Source: Ilex aquifolium (taxonomy: Eukaryota > Streptophyta > Magnoliopsida > Aquifoliales > Aquifoliaceae). From it: 64,000 nucleotides of DNA. The position numbers were made by a program, and so were the translations under genes. The stretch's first letter is position 1. Every line of letters begins with the position of its first letter. The notes below the pieces were generated by a model. It had not been told where the DNA came from. It ran no database searches and saw only the letters and a program-made list of their open reading frames with translations. Below are positions 1 to 12,000 of the stretch, piece after piece. The stretch spans positions 20,904,270 through 20,968,269 of the forward strand of contig OX637398.1 of NCBI GenBank assembly GCA_951799425.1. The letters run 5' to 3'.

Positions 1-1203
1 CTACTAATTAATGAAACTCAGTAGTGTACTCTATGACAGATTGATTACCTTGCCATAAATTCTGCAAGCTTTGATATAACGCTATCATGTAATTATGCCG
101 CAGAAAGGCCTCTCGCATATGCTTCTTCAGTTTGTCCCACCTGTCGATCTTCTTTTTTCCTTGCCTCTGACGAGTTTTCTTAAAGTGTTGCCACCACACT
201 GTGGCTCCTCTGTGAAATCTCATTGTCACCAGTGGGACTTTCTTGTTCTAAAGCACCTCCTTGAACTCCAAAATTTCCATAATGGCGTGGATCCAATCAA
301 GGAATTCTTCAGGTTGTAGATTGCTTGCAACCGGCCCAATCACTATGCCACTAAGGTCTGGGGTTTAGGCCCCACTTTGAAGAATGTTCCATAATTTTTA
401 GGTGTGCAGTAATGGTTCAAATAAAAAAATTTAATCCATAAGAAATAGGTCCAACAAAAAACTTAAATTTAAGCCAAAATAAAAGATTTTAACTTGAGTG
501 TATTGGACTTATTAATTCAGCTTGTCAAATTAAAAGGCCCTAAAATTTAACTTTTTTGAAAACAAAAGGAAAAAAGTTAACAAAAAAACTAAAGCTACTA
601 AAAAACAAGTCTTAACCCCCCAAAAAAGTCAAACAAACTTACCATCATAATTTTTCAATCATTATCCCTCTCTTTCTCTCTCACCATCAAGTTCAACAAT
701 GATAACAAAAGTTTGAAAATAAAAAATTAATCAATATTTTTGTATTTCAAAAAATAAAAAATAATTTTTAAGCAAATTTATTATTAATATTAAAAATAAA
801 AAAGCCTCATTTATTTTTTCCACTTTAAGCCCCAAAATGTCTGGGGCTACCCCTACTGTCTTGAAAATATGGCAGGTTAATCTTCAATCTAGACTCCCAT
901 CGTTGAGAATCGATCTCTGGCATCGTGGCTCACCTTTCCCTAACCCTGGTTGGATGCCCAATAAAAGGATTATCATTGTTGTCCACCAAACTCTTTGTTT
1001 CCTCCTCACCCATCGCGGATTCTGAGGTTGTCGTTGTCGTTGTGCTTGTTGTTGTTGTTGAACAACGACATTTAGGCTACCATTTATTTGGCTAAAGCAC
1101 CAAATTATTGTTCCATCATCACGTCTCTTGCGTTGAATTCGGCTTCATAGAGTTCCTCCACAACATAGTGACATGAACGTAATTGGACTCTAATATCAAC
1201 TGA
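1..1203 (-). mobile_element. Ty3/gypsy retrotransposon remnant: gag and leader
   Basis: Read on the minus strand, 229 down to 8 encodes a gag-like stretch with WWQHFKK, a W-x-L-K-K-H-M-R-E-AF block and an L-x-QG-x-QSV-x-EY-TTEF ending, the usual plant gypsy capsid pattern. The same frame continues upstream to about 350 (EEFLDWIHAIMEILEF) with an in-frame stop, so the copy is dead. The reading is interrupted at 364-838 by another element and resumes at 847 toward about 1150. At 1188-1203 the minus strand has a primer-binding-like site, TGATATTAGAGT, 9 of 12 bases like the initiator-Met tRNA site TGGTATCAGAGC. The element runs off the left edge of the window. Confidence 0.7.
364..838. mobile_element. 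hAT-like non-autonomous insertion in the gypsy gag
   Basis: A 475-bp AT-rich block is flanked by an exact 8-bp duplication GTCTGGGG (356-363 and 839-846) and splits the gypsy gag reading. Eight-base target duplications are typical of hAT elements. The ends (TTTAGGCCCCACTTTG on the left, CACTTTAAGCCCCAAAAT on the right) are only weakly inverted. No coding capacity. Confidence 0.55.
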
Positions 1204-1930
1204 TACAGGGAAATGGGTAAAAATAAGGGTTTAATGAAAAAAATTTGATAATAAAAATAAAATGTTGATTTGCACACAAATACAGGTTCAAAATTCTACC
1301 ATAGGGTTGTTGATTCACGAAGAATGTCAGTACTAAAGGCTTCAATAAGTTTGTTAATTCCTACGGAATATTAGAAGAATTGAGAATAAAAAAGACAACT
1401 CTCTCAATTGTATTAATCAATCCAAAACTATTTGCCCTAAGACATAATAGACTTTAAATAGTAGTAGAAATCCTAAAGCAACTATGAAACTAGAATCTCA
1501 AATAAATTAAGAAACCAAATAAAATAAAATCTTAATTGAATTGGAAAATAACATAAAATAATTTTCTACTAAAATTAGGAAATAAAATAAAATTTTCTAG
1601 AATCCCTTAATTGAACATCATTGACCACGTTCAAATAAAATATCAAAATTCTTGTCATCTCCACTGCATCAAATACTGTACTCATTGTTACATTCTCGTA
1701 TTTTACAATGTACTCTTATAATCTCCACAATATATCTCTACTAATTAATCATTATTTTATTTGAATATTTTTAAATTTTTACTACCTTTAACTTTTTATA
1801 ATTCTAATGGTTTAAGTGTGAGAAAATATTGTGTGTAATAGTGATATCATCTTATCTCCGTCAAGTAGTGTCACCATCCAATAAAAACATAACAAATAAG
1901 CAAGTGCTAACTATCCATGTCTTTTGGTAA
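1201..1930 (-). mobile_element. Probable gypsy LTR of the leftmost remnant
   Basis: On the minus strand the primer-binding-like site is preceded by sequence ending CTGTATCA near 1201, so the DNA from there to the right would be the 5' LTR of the gypsy remnant. It is AT-rich and non-coding. I could not fix its outer end; the next clear border is the start of another LTR at 1936. Confidence 0.35.
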
Positions 1931-1935
1931 CCATC

Positions 1936-4900
1936 TGTTGGACCAAATCAGATTTTTAAGAGTAAAAATTGAATTTTGGTCGACTTTGAGCCTAAATTAA
2001 AGTGGGATCCGATTGTTATTTCGAATAAATTTTTGTGGGTCCATATTCTACTCCGTGAGGAGAATAATTTAGTATATTCACTTGCTCAAATCGAGTAAGA
2101 AATGAATGAGAAAATAGGCTCTAAAGTGACCCTCTTGAAAGGTGAAAATAAAGGTAGTGCAATGTGGAATTTGACACCAATCCCACATTGGTTGAGGAAG
2201 AAATTCAACATGGGCATATATAGGCCAAGTTTGCTTTATGGGATTGGGCCCCAAGGGTACCACAGTTTTATGAGCGGAACGAGCACCTACATGCCTTCGG
2301 TTCTACCACACACGCGCGCGCGCCGCCACGACCCAACCCGGCAGGGCCGGGCTCGGGTGTGGGTGTGGTTTAGACCAAGCCCTATATTTTTGGATAAAAT
2401 TCATTTAAGTAATTGGGCGTGAATTTCTTAACCCGAAATTTATTTTCGGTATCCATTTGATCGCACTGGTTCGGATTTGGGCTTCTCTCCAATCCGAAAT
2501 TTTGAGTCCAGTCCGATATTTTAAGTTGTGTATGTTCATAAAGAACAGTTACTTAAGGTGTCTTCTGGCTGTTTGCATTTCATCTTCTGAGTTGTGTCTC
2601 TTAGTATGGTGATTGTCCGGAAAGTCACCAAAGTGTCTATAAATACCCAGTTCATGCGTGCATTTAATTGATTCATTCATTCAGTCTATTTTCGGCATTA
2701 AGGCAGACATTAGAGCATACCATTTTCGGCATTAAGACAGTGTGCATTTTAGAGAGTACACAACACAAGTTTGGTTCGTCGGACGAGTAGATTGGAGTGC
2801 TACTTCTACTCATGTTAAGATCACTGTATCCTGTGAGGCAGACGCTCGATATTCCATAAGCACCGTGTGTGGGGGCGAAATCTGTCTTAAGGACATAGTG
2901 TCAAACACTAGCCTTGATCTACCTAAAGTTCAATAACAGTTCCTGTTCTGCAATCGGGTTAGTATTTATATTGGTTATACAAACAGTTACGTGTAACTCG
3001 TTCATGTAACTGTTTTGTAACGCCCCAAAAACCACCTTGGAAGACATTACCTTCTAACACCATTCATACCATGATAGCAACTAATAAAATCCATAAATAA
3101 TCGGGGTTCCTTAATTTAACAAAATTCGGACAGAGTCTCCTTTGTTTGGGGAGCTCTACCCAAAACACAACTTGTGCAATTATACTACATTGACCACACC
3201 GGGTCCATTGATCCATAAAATATTTACAACATTATCCAAAAGAATAAGCTCAAACCATGACTACTACATCAAAAGAATTACATTTGAACTTAGCAGCGAA
3301 ATAAACAAAATACTACACTTTACATGATTGTACATAATCGTTCCTAGTCTAGCACAAAAATAAACGACATCTCTAGATGTCCCACTCGGGATCCAAGTAC
3401 CCCTCTAATGAAGCTTCTCCATGGCCCGGCTCGTTAGCACCGAGCTCCTCCTCCAGCCCATAATCTGTAAAATGTTTAACTGTAGGGGGTGAGCACGAAG
3501 TTCTGTAGAAAAATCCTCCCAAACTCGAACAAGGTTTAGAAAACAGATAAGAACCGGTCTGTCTCATTTCGTAAATAACATATATCAATTTTAAAGGGAA
3601 AACATGACATTTTAAATAGATCTCAAGTTTAAGCCGTAACAATAATCAAGTGAAAGGTTAAGGTAAATTTCATAAAAATATACTATTTCCAACTTTAAGC
3701 CATTTAGGAAGGGCGCTTTCTGATGCATTGTCCCATACCAATGCACCGGCCAAGACGATCCAACCCATCATCCCATGTATATTGATTCATCCCCGTACCA
3801 TGTATGTTGATTGCTTCTCATGAATCTACCCAACGATTATACCTAGTCCACCAATCACCATCACAATCACAAACACTTTAGGAAAGGGCGTCTACCATCC
3901 CAATGGCAGTGACGAGTCCCTTCCCAGGAAAAATATATCATCCCTTGTTCGAACTCCCGTGAACGATAGTGGTCGCATTACCAAATGACAATCTACTACA
4001 AGTGTTAGAAAACCATCTCACCCCCACTGGGATAGACTAACATCTAACACTCTACGGCATCTCTCGATGGCAATCCAAGTCCATCACAACAACCATACAA
4101 ATGAGGAAACCAAAATATTCTCAATTCACCAACAATTCCAAATAAATACAAAATACAAAATCCACAATTTCTCATTTTACAAGCATATCTCAAAAATCTT
4201 CAAATTTATCATGTAACAATTTCAATGACCAATTAAGGAAAAATACAAGAGATCACAACAACATCATTTATTACTCAACACAAAGCACTAAAATTTTAGA
4301 AATCAAGAACAAATGAATATTGAGAGAAAAGTCCACCTCTCATGAGAAAAAGGGTTTTCAAAACAAGAAATAGAGGTTTCATGGCAATCTAACAATAGTC
4401 TTGTTTTAAACATGATAATATTTGCAAGCATATCAAAAATCAAAGATTTCCTAACACATATCTAAGATTTAGAGTAAAAAACATATATTTATACATATAT
4501 ATATATAGCCCTAGCATTAATGAACAAGAGTGAGAGAAACCCCTACCTTGAATCAAAGATTCCAAGTGAAAGCTCAAGCCCTGTAGATCTCCTTCTTCCC
4601 TTTTCTTCCTCCCTTAATCTTCCTCTAAGGTTCCAAGAGGTGTGGGGTGAGAGTGGAGTGAAAGAAATGGGAGTAAAGGGCTTAAATCAGTGTTTTAAAC
4701 ACAGCCAACCCGAAAAACACTGTTTACAGGTTGTTTTTGTTTTCTCCAAAATTACGATTTTGCCACTAAAATCTCCAATTTGATCCATATGACTACCCTA
4801 AGGTTTTTTGACGTTCCGGATTCATTTTTAATGTTATTTTAACCTAAAAATATTTATTTTTATGATTTATTTCAAACTAAAATAAATTTACACTCGAAAT

Positions 4901-5574
4901 ACTAAAATTACTATTTTATTCTTACGGTTTCAATATATTGATGAGAATGCAAAATGTCATATTTTTTTCTATTTTAATATTTAGCCTTTTATACTTATTT
5001 GAAGCCTAAATGTACTCATTATTCTTATATTTTAATTTAGGATGTAAATGGAGACGTTAAATGCAAAACGGAACTAATTAGACTGTTTCGACATCGCTTC
5101 GTTATCTGGGCATAACTCTCTCATCCGAGCTCCGATTGAGATGATTCAAGATGCTATGGAACGCTAAGAAAGAGTTCTACAACTTTCACGTTTTGAGTTT
5201 TAAGAGATATCGACTGCATCAAGATCGAAATTGGGCTTGAAGTTGCAGCTAGTACACTGTTCACGTGCACTGTTTATATTCTAAAATCTGGTGCACGAAA
5301 ATTCCAGTGGACTTTATTTTATTTTAACTTCATTACATATATAAGAATCACTAAACAAGTACATTACTATATTAATATAAATATGTGGGGGTTTATATGT
5401 TTACTGTTACTATTTCATTAAGATTGTTGTAACTCTTTCCTATATCTCTTTTGTGTAACTCTTTACTGTTACTGTTTTGTTAGAGTAACTTGTCTCTGTG
5501 TAATTATTTATATGGTTCAAATCAGAAAGTTTAATAAATAATTTTACAATATTTGAAATACCATAAAACCAACA
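1936..5574 (+). mobile_element. Solo LTR, family A (TGTTGG...CCAACA), interrupted
   Basis: The block starts TGTTGGACC and ends ACCAACA, giving a 6-bp terminal inverted repeat TGTTGG/CCAACA. It is flanked by an exact 5-bp duplication CCATC (1931-1935 and 5575-5579), as expected of an LTR retrotransposon. No gag or pol reading lies inside, so it is a solo LTR of about 1.25 kb once the nested 2.4-kb insertion at 3016-5397 is removed. A related LTR occurs at 60805 next to a copia gag; the two share for example a 'GGTACCACA.TTTTATGAGCGGA' block (2257 and 61147) and a CTATAAATA box (2638 and 61570), which assigns the family to Ty1/copia. Confidence 0.75.
3016..5397 (+). mobile_element. Nested solo LTR, family B (TGTaACGCCCC...)
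   Basis: A 2382-bp block starting TGTAACGCCCCAAAAACC sits inside the family A LTR between exact 5-bp duplications TGTTT (3011-3015 and 5398-5402). Its last bases are TA where CA is expected, one transition away. Start sequence and length match the solo LTR at 17733 (2255 bp) and the truncated one at 62537. No coding region. The TGTNACGCCCC start and large size resemble LTRs of the Tekay/Del chromovirus group as I remember them; that assignment is inference. Confidence 0.7.
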
Positions 5575-6073
5575 CCATCCAATGTCTACTACTAAGTGCG
5601 ATTCATCTTCCTCACTTGTAAATTTATTATTAAATGATAACACCATGCAGATGTGATAACGTGATATCACTATTACATCTAATATTTTGGGATAAATAAT
5701 GTTATTGAAATCTAATTTATTGACTTAATTTGTTAACTTAATTCACTATAATCTTTGAATTGACTATGATATTTGAATTGACTATGGATCGTATTAAATA
5801 TTAGAACTTTGTATTAATTAAATAACTTAAATAAAATCATATTATTAAATCAATAAATTATGTCACATTTTTAAATCCAAATAACGTTAGTGTTTGAAAA
5901 TACGTGCTTCACACGGGTCGAAGTTCCGGTAGAGGGCATAAAACCGAGTCTCTAGTCTCTAGGCGGCGTTTTTCAACAAGATATAAATTGAGCGAGCGAG
6001 CTCAAACTTCACAATGAGGTTGGAATCACACTAGTTTTCTCCTTTGTCATCGCAATCCTTCTAGGCCAAAAAA

Positions 6074-9000
6074 ATGGGGCACAACAAACCAAGGCGATCC
6101 AAAAGCCATCACCATTCGCATCGAGGAGGAGGAGGAGGACAATCCAGTCGCACCCACCAAAGGTACTTTAGTTCCACACCCACTTTTCCTTTTCAACTCT
6201 ATATGGCCTTTACCCAAGTGGGTTTGTGGTCACTGATCACTGTATTGCTGTTCAGGGAGGACGAGTCTCTCCCAGTGGAACCAGGTATCAATTTCACCGC
6301 ATATCTCTTTCTCACTCTGCTTGTTCGTTTGTATACGCACTTGTTTATTCCCCTGTGTACAAGGTGTTTGATATTTTGTTCCAGCCGAGACCCATTTTGA
6401 TTAGACACTTCACAAGCTTTTATTGTCGCAGAAGTTGAAGAGGAGCACACGGGTCCTAAAATTCAGCTTGCCATGTGGGTATGTATATCACTGTGTGTAT
6501 GTATGTAAATTGCATTCTTGTGAACTAGGTAGAATATATGGGAGGTGTTCATGTCACATGGTTGGGTGTCCTTCTTGTTGTATAAATATGCTTTGTATTT
6601 TGTTTCTCTTTTTATTTTTTCCTTTTTCAATTTCAGAGATTAGATCATTATTTGAATTATCTTCAGTTTTTTTTTTTTTTTTGTTAATGGGTGGCCATTT
6701 TTCTTTCTGTCAAGATTGTTGTTTTGATACAGTTGCACAGCATACCTAATTAATGATTTTGAGATGAAAAAAAATCATGGTGTGTGTCAATTATGACAAT
6801 TGTCATTGTTTAGTTGGTATTTCTTTCCCTTTCAATGCTATTCAATCTTCACAGAAGTTTCAATATTATGTGCTAAGTTCTAACTATCATTTTCCTGCCA
6901 AAGATCTTGAGGAAATGTTCTAGTTGAAGGTAAGTAGGACTGCAAGAGTAATTTTTATGGACACAGGTGTCAAAACCTTGTCATGTAGCATTCGAATTTA
7001 CAACAATGAATCTTATTGAGTCACTTGTTTCAGGATTTCGGCCAGTGTGATGCCAAAAGGTGCACGGGACGCAAGCTTTCGAGATTTGGTTTGCTAAAAG
7101 AAAGTATTTGTATTATTTTCATTGTTTTGATTACCTTAGTTTAAGCTTGCAAAAAGATGGACCTTTTCTTTCATTGTTTGCCAATCTGCTATTTTTTTTT
7201 CAATTGCCCATCAATTGTGCAACTCAAGCTTTTTTCTATAGAATGAGCCGTCTTATATGATGACTGAAAAATATTATGCAGGAGTTGCGCGTTGGTAATG
7301 GCTTCGGTGGCATTGTTTTAAGGTACTTACAGTGGAAAAGTTAAACATTTGTATGCATATTTCTTAATTCCCTCGGCAGTCTTATATCTTGTCGTGTAAT
7401 AATAATATTGAGTTTTGCATTGCTTAAAGAATATGTTGATATGTGTAATGCATAGTTCGTAAAGATGTTTTGTTTCTTGTCTGTGGCTTACGTTGACAAT
7501 GACATGAATGCTCAATGTGGGTGTGGGCATCAACTATGGACCCACAGTGAGCATTCATGTTATTGTCAACATAACATAATCCATATGAAACAAATGAAAC
7601 CCAATTACTCGAACATGATGTCATTTGTTTCATATGGATTATGTTGATTTATACCTTAGGAGTTAGGACCCTACTCTGAATAAATAAATTGTTTACATCA
7701 ATCCTTACGGCTCAATTGGAGGGGAGTCACACACACACATATATGTTTGTGTCTATATTATTCAAATGTCCCATTTCATCTTACTATTTTATAGTTTTCC
7801 CAAATTTTCAGTCCTGCTGGAAAGCAATGTATCTCAAAGGAAGATTATAGCTTAATTAGTAGGAAAGGGTTAGCTGTTGTGGATTGCTCCTGGGCACGCT
7901 TGGATGACGTTCCTTTTGCAAAACTGCGTTGTGCTGCTCCTCGTCTGTGTATGAACTCCAAACAATTTACATGTAGAATGTGTTTCAATGCATGCAAACA
8001 CTCTACCGCATAATGTTTATTTAGGATATTGATATGCTTTCAATTGTAGTATGGCATGTTACCCTGGGTGCATGACACATTAAGTTGTGTGATTTGTCTG
8101 CAACATTGCTATGTTCACCAACAGATCTTAGAAACAAATTGTGCTAATGGATATAAGGCAGTTTATGACGGGGTTGATGATGTGTCACTATGTTTTCAAG
8201 ATTGCCACCTACTATGTTTTCAAGATCGGCACGTTTTTGTTTCTTAAGGTCTTCTCGATTTTAACAGTAAGCGTAATGTTAGGAGGCATTTCTCCTAAGA
8301 AAAAGGGAGACGTGATCATAAAACCGCATACACCAGTTCCCACATATTCTATCTTATAGGCCAGATAATCAGCGTGCGAGCAATCCTTTAGCACAAAGAG
8401 CATATACAACTAGCCTTCACCAGCAGAAAAAAAGAAAAAGAAAAAAGAAAATAAGACTACCCTATTGTGAAGTTCAATGAAATTGCTGCAAACAATGGCC
8501 AGCTAACATATTCCTGCGACATGCATCAACTTACACTTGTCTAGAACATCAAATGTAAGCCATTCAGACATCAACCATAGAAACACGAAACAAGCTGTAA
8601 TCTTCTTTTATATTATTTTGTCATGGAAAAAAATTTCTGTGTGAATCCTGAGTTAGAATATGTGCTAACTCGATAAAAAGTGTATGAACTATCAGTGAAA
8701 GTTTAGCATAACCGGGATGGGCCATGCTTTTCAGATTTCACTGTGAAATAGGCTTGAGATAATGGAAATATGTCTATAACAGTGCAGTTTGGCATTCTAT
8801 TCTTAATTGCTGGATAAAACTAAAAATACTATTTCAAGTGATCCTGGCATCATTAGCAATATCTGGGTGAAAAGTAGTCTAAACGTTTAATCCTTCTATC
8901 TGGTAGCGGAATTACAAAGAGAGAATATGAAATTATGACAAGATCCCTCCAACTGTGTGCATTCTTAAAGCTACAACCTGGTGAGATCATCCTGATTCCA

Positions 9001-12000
9001 ATTGATGTCAAAAAATAAGGGGCGACCGGACTCTATAACCTTTATGTCATGTTGCACCAGAATTTGAGGTTAACATTATCAAAACACAGAAATACAAGGC
9101 CAACATGAAGTATTTATTCATTTGTTTGAGTTTTATGGTCACCGAAAGTGGTCTTGAATGAGAATGCTTAGTTAACTCATGATGTGTCGTTTATACATCA
9201 TTTTTAGTTGTTTGCCCCAGCATCTTTCTTTGAAATTAACAAGCCACATGAAATTGCAGTACCATGGTTGGTAGCAGCAAATCCAGTAAATTATGGTCGA
9301 CCATGTCAGCTGTCTTGCGTTGAGGCCTTATCTGCAGGTTTAATTATATGGTATGAAATTCTACCCCATTTTGTCTAGTTGTGAGTTCTGTTTTATTTGG
9401 CAACTAACTGCATGCTGATTTAAATTTTGGTTGGCCATGATATGTTGTGTTTGAGAAATAATTAAAGTTTCATGATGGCTAATTCCATAATGAGACACTG
9501 CCAAACTAACATGAAGGTATTAAAATAAAGAAGATTGGAGAAGTTCAACAATGTAGTTTGCCCTAACATTTGGGAATGTTAGGAGGATACCCATATTTGA
9601 TATCAACCCAAATGCCTGCACTTAACGTGCATACTTAAAACGAGAAGGATTTAATTATCTCCTATACATTATTTCAGTTTATAAGCATGCACCTAATCAA
9701 AGATCTTTCCCTTTTGCAAGTCGACATTTTTTAGTATATCTATCTACTGGATCACTTTAAGCACCTCTATCAGTGGGATAAATTCAATTCGAGAAGGATT
9801 TTTTTTTAACCTCTTTCAGATATGCTATCTGATCCGACGGGGAAGAACTCACATATCTCAACTCAAGTGAACTGAGGAAAGCCTTGTCCCAATTATTTGG
9901 GGGAGGGCCAGCTCAAGATGATTGGATGCCTAAAGCGACATATCTAAGTGAAAAGTGAATTTCGTACTTTTTAATTAATTAAATATTTGTATTATATTAA
10001 TGGTAACATATTATTTTTAGTTAATAGTATGATTAATTTACTTAATTTTTCTTATAATACAATCAATTTGTGGTAAGATTTTATTAATTTTAATCTTTGA
10101 AAACTTCTTCTTGTAAAAGTAATTGTTAAAAGTAATGTAAGTAATATATTGCAAGCAAAGCATTAACTTAAAAAAGATCTAACTTTATTTTCTAATTTAG
10201 TACCTCAATTAAAAAATTTGCTATTTGAGTGCTCGAAATTGAGAGAGAAAATAATGAGGTGGTGATTGTTTTTAGTTTTATGGTTTACATGACAAAAATA
10301 TATTAGGACCTAAAAATATGACATAATTATTTAATGTTGTAGCATGTATTATTATCCCATTAAAAAAGTCTAAGAATGATATTTATATAAATATTATTAG
10401 GTTATGTCAATTGTCGCATGATTTGATCAAATTATTAGATTAGAATTTTAGGTTTCTGTAGTATTGCTCTTTGGAAAAATGGAGTACTTAGATCAAATGT
10501 ATCTATTAATTGATCATTTAGGCTTGGTCTTATATTTTTTCCCCTAAATATAAACTTCTATAAGACTATTTTTATTGAACTTAGACTCTTATCGAGTATA
10601 AAATACTAACATAAACTATACCACATAATAAAATTGGGGCCTTATTTTTACTTCATAAAAAAAATTGGGTCTCATTTTTTTCATGGGGCCTAATGCCATC
10701 ACTTTGATGGCCTTAGGCTCCAGCCAACCCTGATTTGGGGTCTATTGTGTCATTTCAATTCAAACAAGAGGTTGATTCACACTCAATATTTTGGGAAATA
10801 TTAACCATCTGAAAAGTGGAAAAAATGGATAGGAAGTATAGTGTTTTTTAGACCCTCTTAGAATGGAATATGTCTCTGATGTATATCTGGTGGTCAAAAG
10901 GACAACTTCAATGATACACATTTATGTTTGAGGGTGGTGGTACATGTATTTGCTTGGATTGTGGCTATTCTGTTACATTTGTTGGCATGAATTGAATCAG
11001 AGCAGTTCTTAGTTATTTATTTATACAGTTTTATCGTATTTTTTAACAGTGGGGAGCAGGAAACTGCAAATCTACTGCTAGACAAGTTCAAGTGGGGTCA
11101 TGCTTTCTTGTCCCTGAACAGGTATTTTGTACTTTCTTCTTATCAGTAAAACTTCAATTTGTAGAAGTCTTTTCTGAGTTCTTTTTTGTAAAACTAATAT
11201 AAAATTCTCAAAGAGAAAGAGAGAAGAAATCTGCATGCTACTCTCAAATGTTGTCCAATACAAAAATAGGTCCAATGTACAAGAGATAATATCTGTAGAA
11301 CCTAAAACAATGAAGGGAGTAGACTATCCTGAATGAAATATTTAGTGCATTCCTCAAATAGTTAAACAATAATCCATGGAGAATCCACATTATTTTCATT
11401 GCAAATGATGCAGCTGAATTGATGGATTCATTTTGAACATTTTTATATCCAACTAATGATTCCCTCCGAGATTCAAAACTTTCTGATCTAGTTATTCTAT
11501 TCAAGTTTCATGGAGTCATGCTTTCTTGTCCCTGAACATTTTTGCTTGTTTTGTGTTGTAATTGTTGGCAAATTCAATCAATGCAGGGATCTTTTAAAGG
11601 CGTATTCTGAATGTCAAAACAGTGCCGAAATCATTTCATTTCAAAATACTTGGCTTTCACAACAAAGCTCAGACGTTCCGAAGGTTCCCCAAAACACAGA
11701 AGGTACCTTTTCATATTGTTGATATTGTTCTTTCTCCTTCCGCATTAGAAGTGGATGCTGTGAACTTCTACTACCTGGTATACTGTATTATTAAGTTTTG
11801 AGGTGACTAGATACAATGCTTAGTCACTGTTAATATAAGCAAAAGTGATTAGCTTTTTGTATGGTCACTGTTGATAACGTACCCACAGGTTATATGATCC
11901 TGTCCACAGAGCCCAGTCCTACCTTTTTGGCTGCTGACTATAACTTATTTGGGCTTTACTACAATCTAATTTCTATATATGGGGTTGCTGTAAAGGTTAT

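Noticed and set aside
3373-3642. 89-aa minus-strand open frame
   Set aside because: Lies inside the nested family B LTR and shows no protein family signature.
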